Origin: Sordaria brevicollis
Lineage: Eukaryota > Ascomycota > Sordariomycetes > Sordariales > Sordariaceae
DNA: 64,000 bases
Direction of reading: 5' to 3'
Assembly (NCBI GenBank): GCA_033439795.1
Contig: JAUTDP010000005.1
Coordinates: forward strand, 868,001 to 932,000
The translations under genes were made by a program, and so were the position numbers. The stretch's first letter is position 1, and every line of letters starts with the position of its first letter. This document shows positions 22,670-33,840 of the stretch, one piece after another. Under the pieces are notes generated by a model. That model saw only the letters and a program-made list of their open reading frames with translations, was not told the origin of the DNA and did not search any database.

Positions 22670-24751
22670 CTATTTCTTCCCCTTCTTCTTCTTCTTCGCA
22701 CCACCCCCACCTCCTCCTCCACCACTCGCCTTCTCCACCTTGACCGACCCAGCACCTCCCGCCAGCTCAAGCGTCTCCTCATCACCCTTCACATACCCGC
22801 CCTGCGTTGCCGCTTGCGCCCTCTGTTTGCCCTTGCGGCCCTTGGGCCTATAGCTGCTGCGGTCGCGCAGCGGCAGCCACCTCTCCGGATCAGGCTTCTT
22901 GGCGGGGTCGTAGTCCTTGGGGAGTTTCCTCTTTCTGCGCTGCTTCTTGGCTGCTTGATGTTGTTGCTGCTTCTGCTCGCCGGTTTCGTCGTCCTCGCGG
23001 GCGCGCTTCTTGCCTTGTGATTGTTGGGGAGCAACGACGGGGAGGGTAGCGACGCCAGCGTCAAGAAGGGCGGAGACGTCCACGCCAACTGTGAGCTTCT
23101 CGACGGGAGAGAGGGTGGAAAGGTAGGGCTCGACCTTGGTGAAGTCGCTGGTGGCAAAGCTGGCGATCAAGCCGGCCGTAGCGGTGCGGTCGTCGGGCTG
23201 GGCGGCTACCAGGTGGGTGAAGGCCTCGCCGGCGGCCGCGAGATCTGAGGGGTGCGTGGAACGGAGAAGCTCGATGCCGGCTTCGCGCAGGAGTGAGTCA
23301 CCGCTGCTGGCAGCCTTTTGCTTGGATTGCCAGTGGGCGGCGGCCTTAGCGAGTTCGGATCGGACGGCGGAGTGGCGGCCTTGTTGGCGGTAGAGGGCAA
23401 CGGCAAGGGCTACAAGGCCAGGGGAGAAGCGCACGTCGGCGTTATCAGATTCTGTGGCGGTTTCAAGACGCTTGAAGAAGGCTTCGAGGAGGTTGAGCGC
23501 CTGGGCGGGGTTTTGGAGTTGGATATAGAGTTGGATAACGGTCAGGAGGAGGCCAACGTCAGTCGGCCTGGACTCAAGCAGAGGGAGCATGCGGCGGAGA
23601 GCCTCCTTGCCCGTCTGGAGCTCGGAAGCAGCTGCGGCGTTGAGGGCACCCAGGTCGCACTTGCTGGACGAGATGGTGGGTTCGGCCTCGGTGGACAGGA
23701 TCTTGGCGGTCTTGCTCTTGACGCCTGCGAACTTTTGCGCTTGGAGCTCGATGATGTACTTGTTGCGGCAAAAGATGGTGGCCTGCTCCTCGAACAAACG
23801 GTCGTTTCCGATTACTACTGGGAGGGTATCGGCGAGTCTTTGGGCCATGTATGGGTTGCTCTCGGACTTGAGGATTAGTGCGTTGGCTTGGGCAATGGCC
23901 TTGGTTGATGCGTCCGTGATGCTGAGAAAGCTACAGTTAGTAAAGTCTATGTCGCCAGAGCTTCCAGATGAAACTTACTCAGCGGGGACAACTTCCTCAT
24001 GGAACTTGGCGGCCTCCTCCAAATTGCCCAGCTTCGTAGCAACGTAGGCTTGTTGTACGATGATGGGAGCCAGCTCTGACTTCTTGTCCTCCTCGCTCAA
24101 ATCTTCTGAAGCCTCGCACAAATCCCGAGCACGCTTGAACAGGAAAGCAGCCTTGGCGAAGTCGCCCTGGGCTATGCTGCCGCAAGCAGCGTTGTATGCC
24201 GTCTCAAAGACCTCGAGCTCTTCCCTACTGAGCTTCTTGTGTTCCTCTGATACGGCCCAGCCCTTGCCCTGCATCTCTAGTTGCGAGTAAGTCGCCAAGA
24301 TGTTGATCCTCAAGTCGTTCTCCTCGCCATACATGGCGTCCTCCACATTCTCGGCCATCCACTGGTACAGCTCGGCAGCCTTGTCGAACTTCTCGGCACG
24401 GTAGGCGATTTGAGCGGCAAGGTGCTTCATGCCGCGGTTGTTGACTCCGGTGCTCTCCAGCAATTGCTCGGCAGCCTCAAGCTCGCCGGTCTTGTAGAGC
24501 GCATAGGCCTTCTCGATCACGCAGGCCTTGTCGAGGGCAGCGCCTCCTTCGGCAATGGCACGGAGCGCATCGTCGAATCGGTCGAGCTTGACGAGCGCAA
24601 CAACGCGAGTGTGCTGGGCGGTAGTAAGGTCGGCGGGATTGCCCTTGGCGGCTTTGATGGCGGAATTGGCGAGCTTCAGAGCTTCGTCATGGTCGTCGAT
24701 GCTCGTCCCGCGAAGGAGAGAGTTGAGGGCGGCAATGGCGGGGTCTGACAT
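22670..24751 (-). CDS. srp72: Signal recognition particle subunit SRP72
   Basis: Two exons, 23979-24751 and 22670-23930, giving 677 aa. A subunit of the cytosolic SRP that targets nascent secretory proteins to the ER; with SRP68 it binds the S domain of SRP RNA. Residues 1 to about 500 are a chain of TPR-like helix pairs (ALVKLDRFDDALRAI, YALYKTGELEAAEQLL, YRAEKFDKAAELYQWM). The C-terminal part carries the SRP72 RNA-binding signature: a basic KKQRRKRKLPKDYDP followed by PDPERWLPLRDRSSYRPKG. The protein ends in a Gly run and KKKKKGKK. The intron (GTAAGT, ACTAAC branch, GTAG acceptor) splits the Asp codon of VVPADFLS. Length is close to the usual 650-680 aa. It is divergent from the GH115 gene. 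Confidence 0.95.
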
Positions 24752-25787
24752 GGTGAGGTGATGGTTGCCGCTCCTGGGAGACGGAGAGTAGATGGATGGT
24801 ATATGGTGTGCTGGTTTTCGGGTGTATTATGTCGACATCATCCACGGGTCGGTATTATTAGTAGTATGTATCCGGTTATTGGTCGGACAGAAGTACAGTC
24901 AAAAGGGTTGGTGACGTTTCGCAATATGTCGGCCGAGGATGGTGTCGCGATGCTCGTTGGGCTCCGCAGCTTAAAGTCGTTCCCGTCCAGGTTCAAGTTG
25001 TTGAAGCACCCCCTGTCACGATGCTCTCTGGCCTCCGCGTTGCGCTGTGTTTCGCTGTCCAAGACCGGGAGGCTCGATTGCGGGGCTCCCAGGGAACCTG
25101 TGGACATTTTTGGGATGCTTGTGTGGGGTCTTGGGGTCGTGCCGCGGGAGTGGCCCAAGCTTCAAGAGACAGAGCAGGCAGGGGTTGCGAGATAACTTCT
25201 TGATTTGGTAGCACTGACTCTTCAACTTCTCTTATCAACTCCTCCAATATGAGAGGAAAGCTTCACCACCAGCTTCTCAACTCCACATTTCGCTCCGACT
25301 ACGAGAAACGTGAACAAGAACGAGGACATAAAAGAGCGAAATGGCATGATGTACCTTTTACGATACGCTCGTTCCCAAGGAAATACTCTACCACAGAAGA
25401 ACTTTGTCGACTTCACATCGAATTTCCATCAGTCATAGACGAGTCTTGGCGGACACCGATATAGGATGTTGGCTACACTACAATACCGAAAAGATATTCC
25501 GTCCATACGATCACCATGAACATATGATTTTAATATCTCCGGTATTTGGGTTCCCTTCAATGGTACTGCTCAAGGGGCAGTTCTGTGGTTCGCTTCCCAG
25601 AAGAATCTCCCTCAACCCCGGCGTGACACTCACTTTTATCCGCTCTGGTTACCATTTCTCCGAGCTGAAATTGTAAGTCTTTCATGACTTTGTTAAGAGG
25701 TCAAGATGGTGACGTTATATCAGGCTTATTTCTCTGGTTTGACTACTGGACCATTGGGTTTTCGATGGTGTTCTTGTCAATTTCGCC
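24752..25787. promoter_or_regulatory. Divergent upstream region of srp72 and the GH115 gene
   Basis: About 1 kb between two start codons. No gene is visible. I looked by eye for GGCTAAA-like XlnR/XLR-1 sites upstream of the glucuronidase and did not find a convincing one. Confidence 0.5.
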
Positions 25788-28700
25788 ATGATGGCTCCCA
25801 TACGTCTTTGCATCGCGGCTTTGGCTTCATTATGCTTTACGACACCAACGGAAGCGCACCAGAGAAAGCCCTTACCCTTCACCTTCTCTTCGACACCAAG
25901 TGGATTCCAGCTCGGTGGACCAAACCTAGCTCCGGAAATCAGAGTGGCACCAGATGACCTGCCTGGTGTCATTCGGGTCGCCAATGATCTTGCCATCGAC
26001 TTCGGAAAGGTTCTTGGTACCAATGTCACAGTTGTCAAGGCTGACTGGAAGTCAACGCTCTCATCGAAGCCTTCCAGGCCAGTCATTATCATTGGTACTG
26101 TCGGTCGGTCCACTCTTATGGATGGCTTAGCCGCCTCCAAGAAACTCGATACGGCAACCCTTGCATCCAAGTGGGAGTCTTTCTCATACCAAGTTGTTCA
26201 GAACCCCTGGGAAGGACAAGAAGCTGCATTCGCCATCGCTGGCTCCGACATTCGTGGCTCGGTATTCGGGGCCTACGACGTCGCTGAGAAGATTGGAGTT
26301 TCGCCGTGGTACTGGTGGGCCGATGTCCCTCCGACAAAGAGACAGTACATATGGGCATCCGACATCACTTATACAGAAGGTCCACCCTCGGTCAAGTACC
26401 GTGGCATCTTTCTCAATGATGAGTCTCCAGGTCTTACAAGCTGGGGCCATGCAAAGTATAAGGATAGTCAGTACGGCAGCCCTTTCGTCACTGACTTTTA
26501 CAAGCGGATTTTCGAGCTGGTGCTCCGTATGAAAGGGAATTATGTCTGGCCCGCCATGTGGTCCAGCATGTTTTATCTTGATGATGCAAAGAATGGGCCA
26601 ACAGCAACTGAGTATGGGATATTCATGGGGACGAGTCATCACGAGCCTATGGTATGTGCGGGTAAAGTATTCATGCCATTATGAGCCTTGCTAACAAGTG
26701 AATCCAGGCCCGAGCAGATAAAGAGCAGAGCAGATTCTTAAAGGGCTCTTGGGACTGGAAAAGTAACAAGGGTGGAGTACAGTCATTTATGCAAGAAGGA
26801 GCAACAAGGTCGAAGAACTGGAGCACCATATACACTCTGGGAATGAGAGGCTCGGGCGATGCGGCTTCTGCCACTCTGACTGCCGCCGCGTTGGAGGAGG
26901 TCATCGCCTGGCAACAATCCGTCCTCAAAAAAGCTCTGGCAAAGCCGCTGTCGCAGATTCCACAGGCATGGGTCATGTATAAGGTGGGTCGTCAAATGTT
27001 CTTAGAAGATGGCATGGAAACTAACAGATCGTAGGAAGTACCAGGCTACTGGCAAAAGGGCATGAAGGTGTCCGACGATGTTACGCTTCTATGGAGTGAT
27101 GACAACAGAGGTAACATTCGCAGGATTCCCATTGGCAACGAACCAAACAGAAGCGGCGGTTCTGGTATGTATTATCATTTTGACTACGTCGGAGACCCTC
27201 GCAACTACAAGTGGATCAACACTATTCAGCTGCAAAAGACATGGGAGCAGATGACTCTGGCTTATGACCGTGGTATAGAGAATATCTGGATAGCGAACGT
27301 GGGAGATCTCAAGGCCTTGGTATGTGGAAACCGATGCAAAATTCCTACTATACCTGCTAACTGTTCTCTTAGGAACTCCCGACTGCTCACTTCATGGCAT
27401 TGGCCTGGGACAGGGAAGCCTTTCAAGCAGTCGACAGTACCGAGGCATGGCTCACTGATTGGAGTTCACGTCAGTTTGGTGAAGCCGTGGCCCAAGTGAC
27501 TTCTGATATCATGACCATGTACGGCAAGCTTACGGCTCGAATGAAGTACGAGGATCTCAGTAGAACCCCTTTCTACTTCAACACCGTCAACTACGACGAA
27601 GCCGAAGCGAACTACCGAGAATGGGCCGATCTGCTAGCGAAGGCTCAAGCTACACACGACAGCTTGCCAAGTGACGTCCAAATTCCATTCTTTGAGCTTG
27701 TTTTACATCCCGTCCTGGCGGGAAAGACAGTCTTCGAGATATACACCAAAGTGGCAATGGGAAGCAAACACGCAAACGAGCATCGCACCAGTGCCAATCA
27801 ACTCGCCAAAGAGGTTCAAGCTTCATTTTCCGCGGACTCGGGCATCACCAAGCGCTACCACAGTCTCCTGAACGGAAAATGGGATAAGATCCTTAGCCAA
27901 AACCACATCGGTTACAGCAACTGGCAAGAACCAAGTTCTCAAACGCTTCCAAAGCTGAGTTATACCACCTCAGCGGCAAAGAATGCCCTCATGGGAGTAA
28001 TTGCTCAAGGCAACACGGCGTCGTTCCCTACCACCGCCAAGCTCTCTCTTCTTCCGCTCAGTCCGTTTACACCAAAGAGTGTCCACCGATGGGTTGAGAT
28101 ATACACTCGCGATAACGGCACCTTCAGCTATAAGATCACATCCAATGCATCCTACATCAACATCACAAACTCAGAAGGCAAACTTACCACTCCCGGTGGT
28201 CCATCAGACGCCCGCTCCCTCATCAGCGTAGACTGGGCCTCCGCGCCATCTGGTTCCAGCACAGCGACACTCGCCGTCACCAACGTCGACTCTCCCACTG
28301 CCGTCGGAACCGTTGCCGTTCCCCTCGAGAACGTAGCCATCCCGTCGGACTTCAAAGGCCATTTAGAATATGCTGGCGCCGTCTCCATCGAAGCCGAACA
28401 CTTTTCCCCACCACCCGCCTCCTCAGCCGCGTACTTGATCGTCCCCGACTACGGCCGCACCCTCTCCGGAGTGAAACTCCCACCCAAGACACCCTCGCAA
28501 GCTGCCGGCAAGGGCCACGCGCTGGTCTACCCCTTCTACACGTTCACCAGCGCTTCAGCAGCCACGTTGACCGTTTACCTCTCGCCATCTGAGAACGCAA
28601 ACCCCAACAGTCCGAACAAGTACAGCTTTAGCGTGGACGGAGCAAACTCGGCCACGGTGCAGCCGGTACCGCTTAGTGATGGGAGCAAGCAACCAACGGG

Positions 28701-28884
28701 ATGGTCGGAGGCGGTCATTCAGAATGCGTATGTGTCCAAGCAGAAGCTGGGAAAGTTAGCGCCCGGAAAGCATGAGTTGAGGCTGTGGTTGCTGGAGCCG
28801 ACGATGGTGGTGACGAAGTTGGTGGTGGATGTGGGTGGGTTGAAGACTAGTTTGATGGGCCCGCCGGAGAGTGTTTGGATTTAG
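25788..28884 (+). CDS. Secreted GH115 alpha-1,2-glucuronidase (xylan side-chain removal)
   Basis: Four exons: 25788-26651, 26708-26983, 27035-27319 and 27373-28884; 978 aa, a normal GH115 length. Enzymes of this family remove (4-O-methyl)glucuronic acid from xylan. The N-terminus MMAPIRLCIAALASLCFTTPTEA is a signal peptide, so secretion is expected. Family features include SWGH, MKGNYVWPAMW, GTSHHEPM, LLWSDDNRGNIRRIP, YYHFDYVGDPRNYKWINT and IWIANVGDLKALELPTAHFM. The C-terminal region (from about residue 810) is a beta-rich carbohydrate-binding-like module. All three introns are phase 0, with GT donors and AG acceptors (GTATGT, GTGGGT and GTATGT donors). There are two adjacent in-frame ATGs (25788, 25791). 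It is tandem with the ABHD11-type gene, but no functional link is evident. Confidence 0.95.
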
Positions 28885-29366
28885 TGAAGAGGTAGGAAGT
28901 TGTGTCGGTTTGTATCGGCCTCTCATAACCCCGGGATACTCTCTCCAGAGGTCTCCGGGGTTTGAGCCCCCGAACGGACCGGACCCCGGAGCGAACTCGG
29001 GGCTTGGCGTATTGGTATCGGTCACAAATCCGTAAATGACGTGCATGGTCTGTGCGCTTATCGCGCCCTTTACTTGACTGTGGATCTCTTATCTGGCTGT
29101 CGATGACTGTGCCGACGACGACTTGCTTCCAGAAGGGCGTGAAGTGTGCATGAACCGATCCGTGCTAACTGGTGATCTTCCTCACTTGATCCCATCTCTT
29201 CCGGCGTCGTATCATTTTCAGCGTCACATATATATCGATAGATCTTATTTTCAACCTACTTGACAGACCATATCACCTAATCTCCGACCTCGCATCACAT
29301 ATTCGACTTCAAATTCTAAACCAACACATCAACCAACAAAATAACAAAACCAGAAATCAAGCAATC
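28885..29366. other. Short interval with two GC-rich hairpins
   Basis: Spacer between two tandem genes. Perfect inverted repeats AACCCCGG/CCGGGGTT (28927-28934 with 28955-28962) and GCCCCCGA/TCGGGGC (28966-28973 with 28997-29003) lie 43-119 bases past the GH115 stop and would form two adjacent stem-loops in the transcript. The remainder is A/C-rich leader of the next gene. Confidence 0.6.
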
Positions 29367-30650
29367 ATGAGAGTAGCCTTCACCCGCACCGCCGCCCAGG
29401 CCGCCAGGGCCGGCGCAACACGCCTCTCGGTCACGACTCTCCCGACTATCTCAATTGCCGCTGCCGGCGCCGTCATGGCCCGAAGGCTCTATTCTGCTTC
29501 TTCCGCTTCCTCCGCCGCTACTCCCTCATCAACAACAACCAACACTGTCCCTCCGGTAGTTTCTACAGTTCCTCTCGTCTATGATCTTCACTCGCCGGAA
29601 AACCCTACGGTGCCGAACAAGGAAACCCAGCCTATCATTTTCATCCATGGACTTTTCGGATCAAAGAAGAATAATAGGAGTATCAGTAAGTGAGTAGCTC
29701 TTCAATGCTTGTCCATATATTGTGATTTTGCTGGGAAGTGAAATGCTTCATTGCTTTTGGCTCATGATGATGGCTTCTCTCAACATCCTCCTATGATATG
29801 TGAGATTATTGGGGGACTAACATTTACTTCAAAAACAAAGACAACTAGCCCGCGACCTAGGCCGGTACATCTTCGCCATCGACCTTCGCAACCACGGAGA
29901 ATCCCCCCACTCCCCGCGGCACGACTACACCGCCATGGCCGAGGACGTGGCCGCCTTCATCCGGTCCCACGGGCTCAAGGACAGCACTCTAATCGGCCAC
30001 TCCATGGGCGCCAAAGCCGCCATGACCGTCGCCCTCACCCACCCGGACCTCGTCCAAAACATCATCTCAGTCGACAACGCGCCGGTAGACGCCCGTTTGG
30101 AATCCTCCTTTGCTCGTTACATCCAAGGGCTGAAGAAAATCGAAGAGGCCAAGGTGTCTTCCCTCTCAGCAGCAGACAAGATTCTCGAGCCCTATGAAAA
30201 GAATCTGGTAGTGCGCCAGTTCTTGCTCGGCAACCTACATCGTCCCCGAGTAGACCCCGGTGGAAAGCCGAGCCCTACATTGCAGTTCCGGAACCCGTTG
30301 GGAATCATTGGCAAGAGTTTGGATCACTTGGGAGATTTCCCATTCAAGGACCCCCATAGGGTCAGGTTCGGGAAGCCGGCGCTGTTTGTGAGAGGCACCA
30401 AGAGCCATTATGTCCCTGATGAGGTGGTCCCACTGATCGGACAATTTTTCCCGCTGTTCGAGCTGGTGGATGTTGACGCGGGGCATTGGTTGATTTCGGA
30501 GAATCCGGAGGCTTTTAGGCAGGGTGAGATTTTTTTTTTCCTTGTCCCCTTTTCTGCTACGAATGATGAGTTTAAGGATGATGGTGGTGATTCGATGCTA
30601 ACGATGCGCGTGGAACAGCTGTTCTAAGGTTCCTTGAGCCTAAGGAGTAA
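29367..30650 (+). CDS. Mitochondrial alpha/beta hydrolase, ABHD11/Imo32 type
   Basis: Three exons: 29367-29689, 29841-30523 and 30619-30650; 345 aa. The Arg/Ala/Ser-rich N-terminus (MRVAFTRTAAQAARAG) is a likely mitochondrial presequence. The fold is an alpha/beta hydrolase with oxyanion motif HGLFGSKKNNRSISK, the DLRNHGESPHS loop, nucleophile elbow GHSMG (Ser162) and catalytic His323 in DAGHWLISENPE. Introns: the first (GTGAGT, GACTAAC branch) splits the Lys codon of SISKQLA; the second (GTGAGA, GCTAAC branch) splits the Ala codon of FRQAVLRF. The HGLFGS-KxNNRSIS and RNHG-SPHS motifs are characteristic of ABHD11 and yeast Imo32. The human homologue is linked to lipoyl protection of 2-oxoglutarate dehydrogenase; the substrate here is not readable from sequence. 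Confidence 0.92.
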
Positions 30651-31214
30651 AGGAATACGGACTTCTTTGCAGCAAAAGTGACGGTGTTGTGTTATAGATG
30701 TTCATGGGCCTATCGATGAACTGTCCTCTATACACGCTCGATAGGATCATGGTAGACGCCTCGGTGAAGAGAGGAAGCAGATGAAGTATTTCACAATACC
30801 GAACGCCGCTTCTTTCTCACTCGGCAGTTGATAAACTATCTCCTAATTTGACCACTCCGGTCCCAAGTTCTGTCTACCAACGAGATCTATCAACGCAGAC
30901 TTATGCTATCCAAAACGCATGGCGATAACGAAGGGCAAAGCATTGGCGTTTAGACATAGACCATAGACCATAGACCGAATGTGCAACTAGCCAACATTCT
31001 TCTTGGGCTTACAAAAAAGGACTATCTTGAAAGAACAAAACATGCGTTTGCGGTCATGATGAAGGGGTATCAGAACTCGTTTCTTCTTCTTGTGTGATTT
31101 GCTATAACAAGCAGAGCAGCAACTCGACTCCGGCCGCTGAGGAAGACCGGGCTGTAGGCTGATATGGTAGCGGAGGAAGGGGTAGAACGTCAAAATGCGT
31201 GGTGCGTTCCGGTA
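30651..31214. other. Gene-free convergent interval between the hydrolase and Rab18-like genes
   Basis: 564 bp with the 3' ends of two convergent genes. A short tandem (CATAGAC repeated) occurs near 30953-30977. Nothing else was recognised. Confidence 0.55.
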
Positions 31215-32464
31215 TTAACACGCACAATTCGGAAGGGAAGGCAAGTAGCCACCGTTGGTAGTGCTGTCAACCACAACCGTCCCGGACCTTCGTTTTGCCG
31301 TGGCATTGGTGAGAAGACCTGGCGTCTGGACGATCTGGTTGACGATTTCCACAAAAGGGCGGCGCACATTCTCGCTGGTTTTGGAGCTGGCCTCGCAGAA
31401 GCTGGCGCCGTGCTGTTCTGCTAGTGCTAGCCCTTCTTCGGCAGTGACCTCCCGACTGTGAGATGCTTTGTCTAGTTTTGCTCCGACCTAGTGTGTGTGT
31501 GTGTGTGTTAGTGATGTTTCTTAACTCCCTCCACTCTTGAGACTTACCAAGTACAAAGCCACATCCTCGACGGTGTTGGCTGTGGCTTCGTCGAACCATC
31601 GTTCCATAGACAAGAAGCTTGCTCTGTTGGAGATGTCGTAGACAAGGATGACTCCATGGGCACCACGGTAAAAGCTGGTCGACAGAGTTCGAAACCTTTC
31701 TTGTCCGGCCTGTTGTCGACAGAGAAATATGCAATCATTTATTAGTAACAGACTCATTGGTAGTAAAGCATAGCGTGAGACTCCTTTCTGGGTCGGACAT
31801 GTGAACAAAAGGATTTGGAGTGCTTCAGGGCTGTCACTCACCGTGTCAAACAGCGTCAGTCGATATGGCTTGCCTCGGACCGCAAGTCTCTTGATCTGGA
31901 TATATTATGGCGTGAGTATACTGGGCAAAGTCCGCTTTTTGTTGATATGAGTTGTGTAACATGATAACTTTGGGGTGGCATTTTGAGATCTCATGTTCAT
32001 TCCTGCTCCTCGAATGCCTGTTGAATCTTGCAAGGCGGACTGGGATATGAGTGCTCAGGATGAGATGGAAGAACAGTAACTCTCACCTTGAAGTCGATGC
32101 CGATTGTTGCAGCTGCCGTATCCGGATCGAATTCATCATCACAATATCGCATAAGTACTGGGAAAGTATTAGAGACTGTTGAGCGTGAAGACTCATGTGT
32201 GATGGTGTATAAGTTATGCTTCAGGAGCTGTAGAAGAGTTGAGGTATGGCGATTGTGCTGGTTGCATCACTTCAATCCAATGTGAAGCCGTTGTGATGTT
32301 TTCAAATGCCCATTAATTAGGGGCAGGGACTGCCGACAGCTGGATTTCATGAAGAGATGGGAAATGTCCCAAGATATCGAATGAAACTTACATGCTGACT
32401 TTCCAGCACCTGATGGCCCGATCAGTAGGATCTTGAGCGTAGGAAGGGCGTCATCCGAAGCCAT
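31215..32464 (-). CDS. Rab18-like small GTPase
   Basis: Five exons on the minus strand: 32392-32464, 32087-32157, 31842-31895, 31548-31709 and 31215-31487; 210 aa. A membrane-trafficking GTPase; Rab18 relatives act at ER and lipid droplets (family knowledge). Motifs: P-loop GPSGAGKS, switch I ATIGIDFK, switch [13 protein letters not shown], RabF-type [13 protein letters not shown]5 EASSKT, and IVQTPGLL after G5, which resembles Rab18. The C-terminus ends Cys-Ala-Cys, a double geranylgeranylation signal. The guanine-specificity motif reads GAKLDK: the Asn/Thr expected before Lys is Ala. All four introns have GT/AG ends and maintain phase. Intron 4 contains a (GT)9 run next to its acceptor. Confidence 0.9.
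31491..31508. repeat. (GT)9 microsatellite in a Rab18-like intron
   Basis: Nine uninterrupted GT dinucleotides (on the sense strand, AC repeats) immediately upstream of the TAG acceptor of the last intron of the Rab18-like gene, in the place of the normal polypyrimidine stretch. Confidence 0.85.
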
Positions 32465-33840
32465 CTGGCTGGACGGGGAAGCCCACGGGGCTACGGGGAC
32501 TGAGATGAGAGGAGGTTAGGGTAGTCGTTCGTTCTTAGTATTGCTCGGCCTGAATTGGGTTGAACGCAGGTGCTGAATTGAGGTATGGGTGTTTCAAGTC
32601 GTTGAAAGGGTGTTGGAGGGTCGTCAGGTCAGGTAGCAATTGCGGGGAGCGTCTAGTATGGAGAGGTAGGTATGTCGAGGTTGGAGTTTGGAGGTTGACA
32701 GTTGACAGTTGACAGTTGAGACCACAGGTCTAGAGGGGCTGTTGCTGGGCTATCGAAGGTAAACCGACGCAAACCAGGGAGGTATCAATTGCACGTGTGA
32801 GTCCCGTCTGCCAGGTGCGAAGAAAAAAGGTAAAACAAAGAGGTGATGTTCACCAACCCTGCAATGCTACACTGCTACTGTTACGTCTTCGATCCTAGGT
32901 TAGAATCCTGGTATCGTCGACGAGCTTGAATGGTGTGGTGTTAGGTTTGAATTTGCAAATGTTGGGTTGCTGGTTCCCCCGAAACTGAGCTGCGTAGAGG
33001 TGCGTAATTGCCCCGTAGGTAACTGGGCTGGCGATGAGGGAAACTGCCGCTTTGCACATAGGTGCAGCTTCATATGACGTTTCCTCATGCATGGTAAGAG
33101 CCTAGACTTACCACCAAACGCTGTGAGGGCGGCAGGGCTACCTTGACGGCGCAAACCCACAACACCGCACAGGCAAGACTTCAAAGAGGATTGGGGTTGG
33201 AATTGACCAAGGGTGAATTTCAGACAAGCGGCAACGATCAAATAGAGTCAAGAGTCGCATTGTGAATTTTGAGAATGTCGGCATTGGCTTTAGACGCACT
33301 GATACTACGAGGCACCACGAGACGCGCGACGCCCGCTTGAACCGCCCACACGTCCTACATGATGTCGCTGCTGTGGATGGACTACTCGCTCGGACACCCG
33401 TCAACCACGACCTGTGCATCCATCTCGTCTTTCATGGCCGACCATCGGAATTGAATGGGTATATGGGACTCCGGCTGCTTCTCATGACGATTCCTCGTAG
33501 CTGAAATTCAGATCCCTAAACGCCCCACAAACCCAAAGTCAACGACGGTTACACAAGTGCTTTTCCGCATCCAAGGCAAGGTCTCCCAAACCACGTAGAA
33601 TTCGCTGAGCTGAGTGTCACCCCTTCTCTAAAAACGACATTTTGAACCACCGCTCGACTTTTGGTCATTTGTGATCGTTTTTTGATTCCCGTTTTCTCAT
33701 TGTCGGGAGGGTATTCGTTACCTTGACTAATACCATGATACCATGCCAATGCAACGAAGAAGCAAGACCAAAGCCCTAGAGAGGTATTGCCCGAGTGAAA
33801 CCCATGCCCAGTGCGCTCATTCCCCAGTACCAGTAACCCT
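32465..33840. other. Interval between the Rab18-like gene and rps1
   Basis: 1.4 kb. It contains the promoter of the Rab18-like gene and the 3' end of rps1 (both minus). A short tandem of the heptamer GTTGACA occupies 32694-32719. A stretch near 32895-32920 resembles a tRNA T-arm but lacks the rest (see rejected items). No gene recognised. Confidence 0.55.

Noticed and set aside
22807..24748. Several plus-strand ORFs opposite srp72
   Set aside because: They are shadows of the minus-strand SRP72 coding sequence, which has clear domains and codon bias.
32895..32925. T-arm-like sequence (CTAGG-TTAGAAT-CCTGG) suggesting a tRNA
   Set aside because: No matching acceptor stem, D-arm or anticodon arm could be placed upstream or downstream; the loop also lacks the usual TTC.
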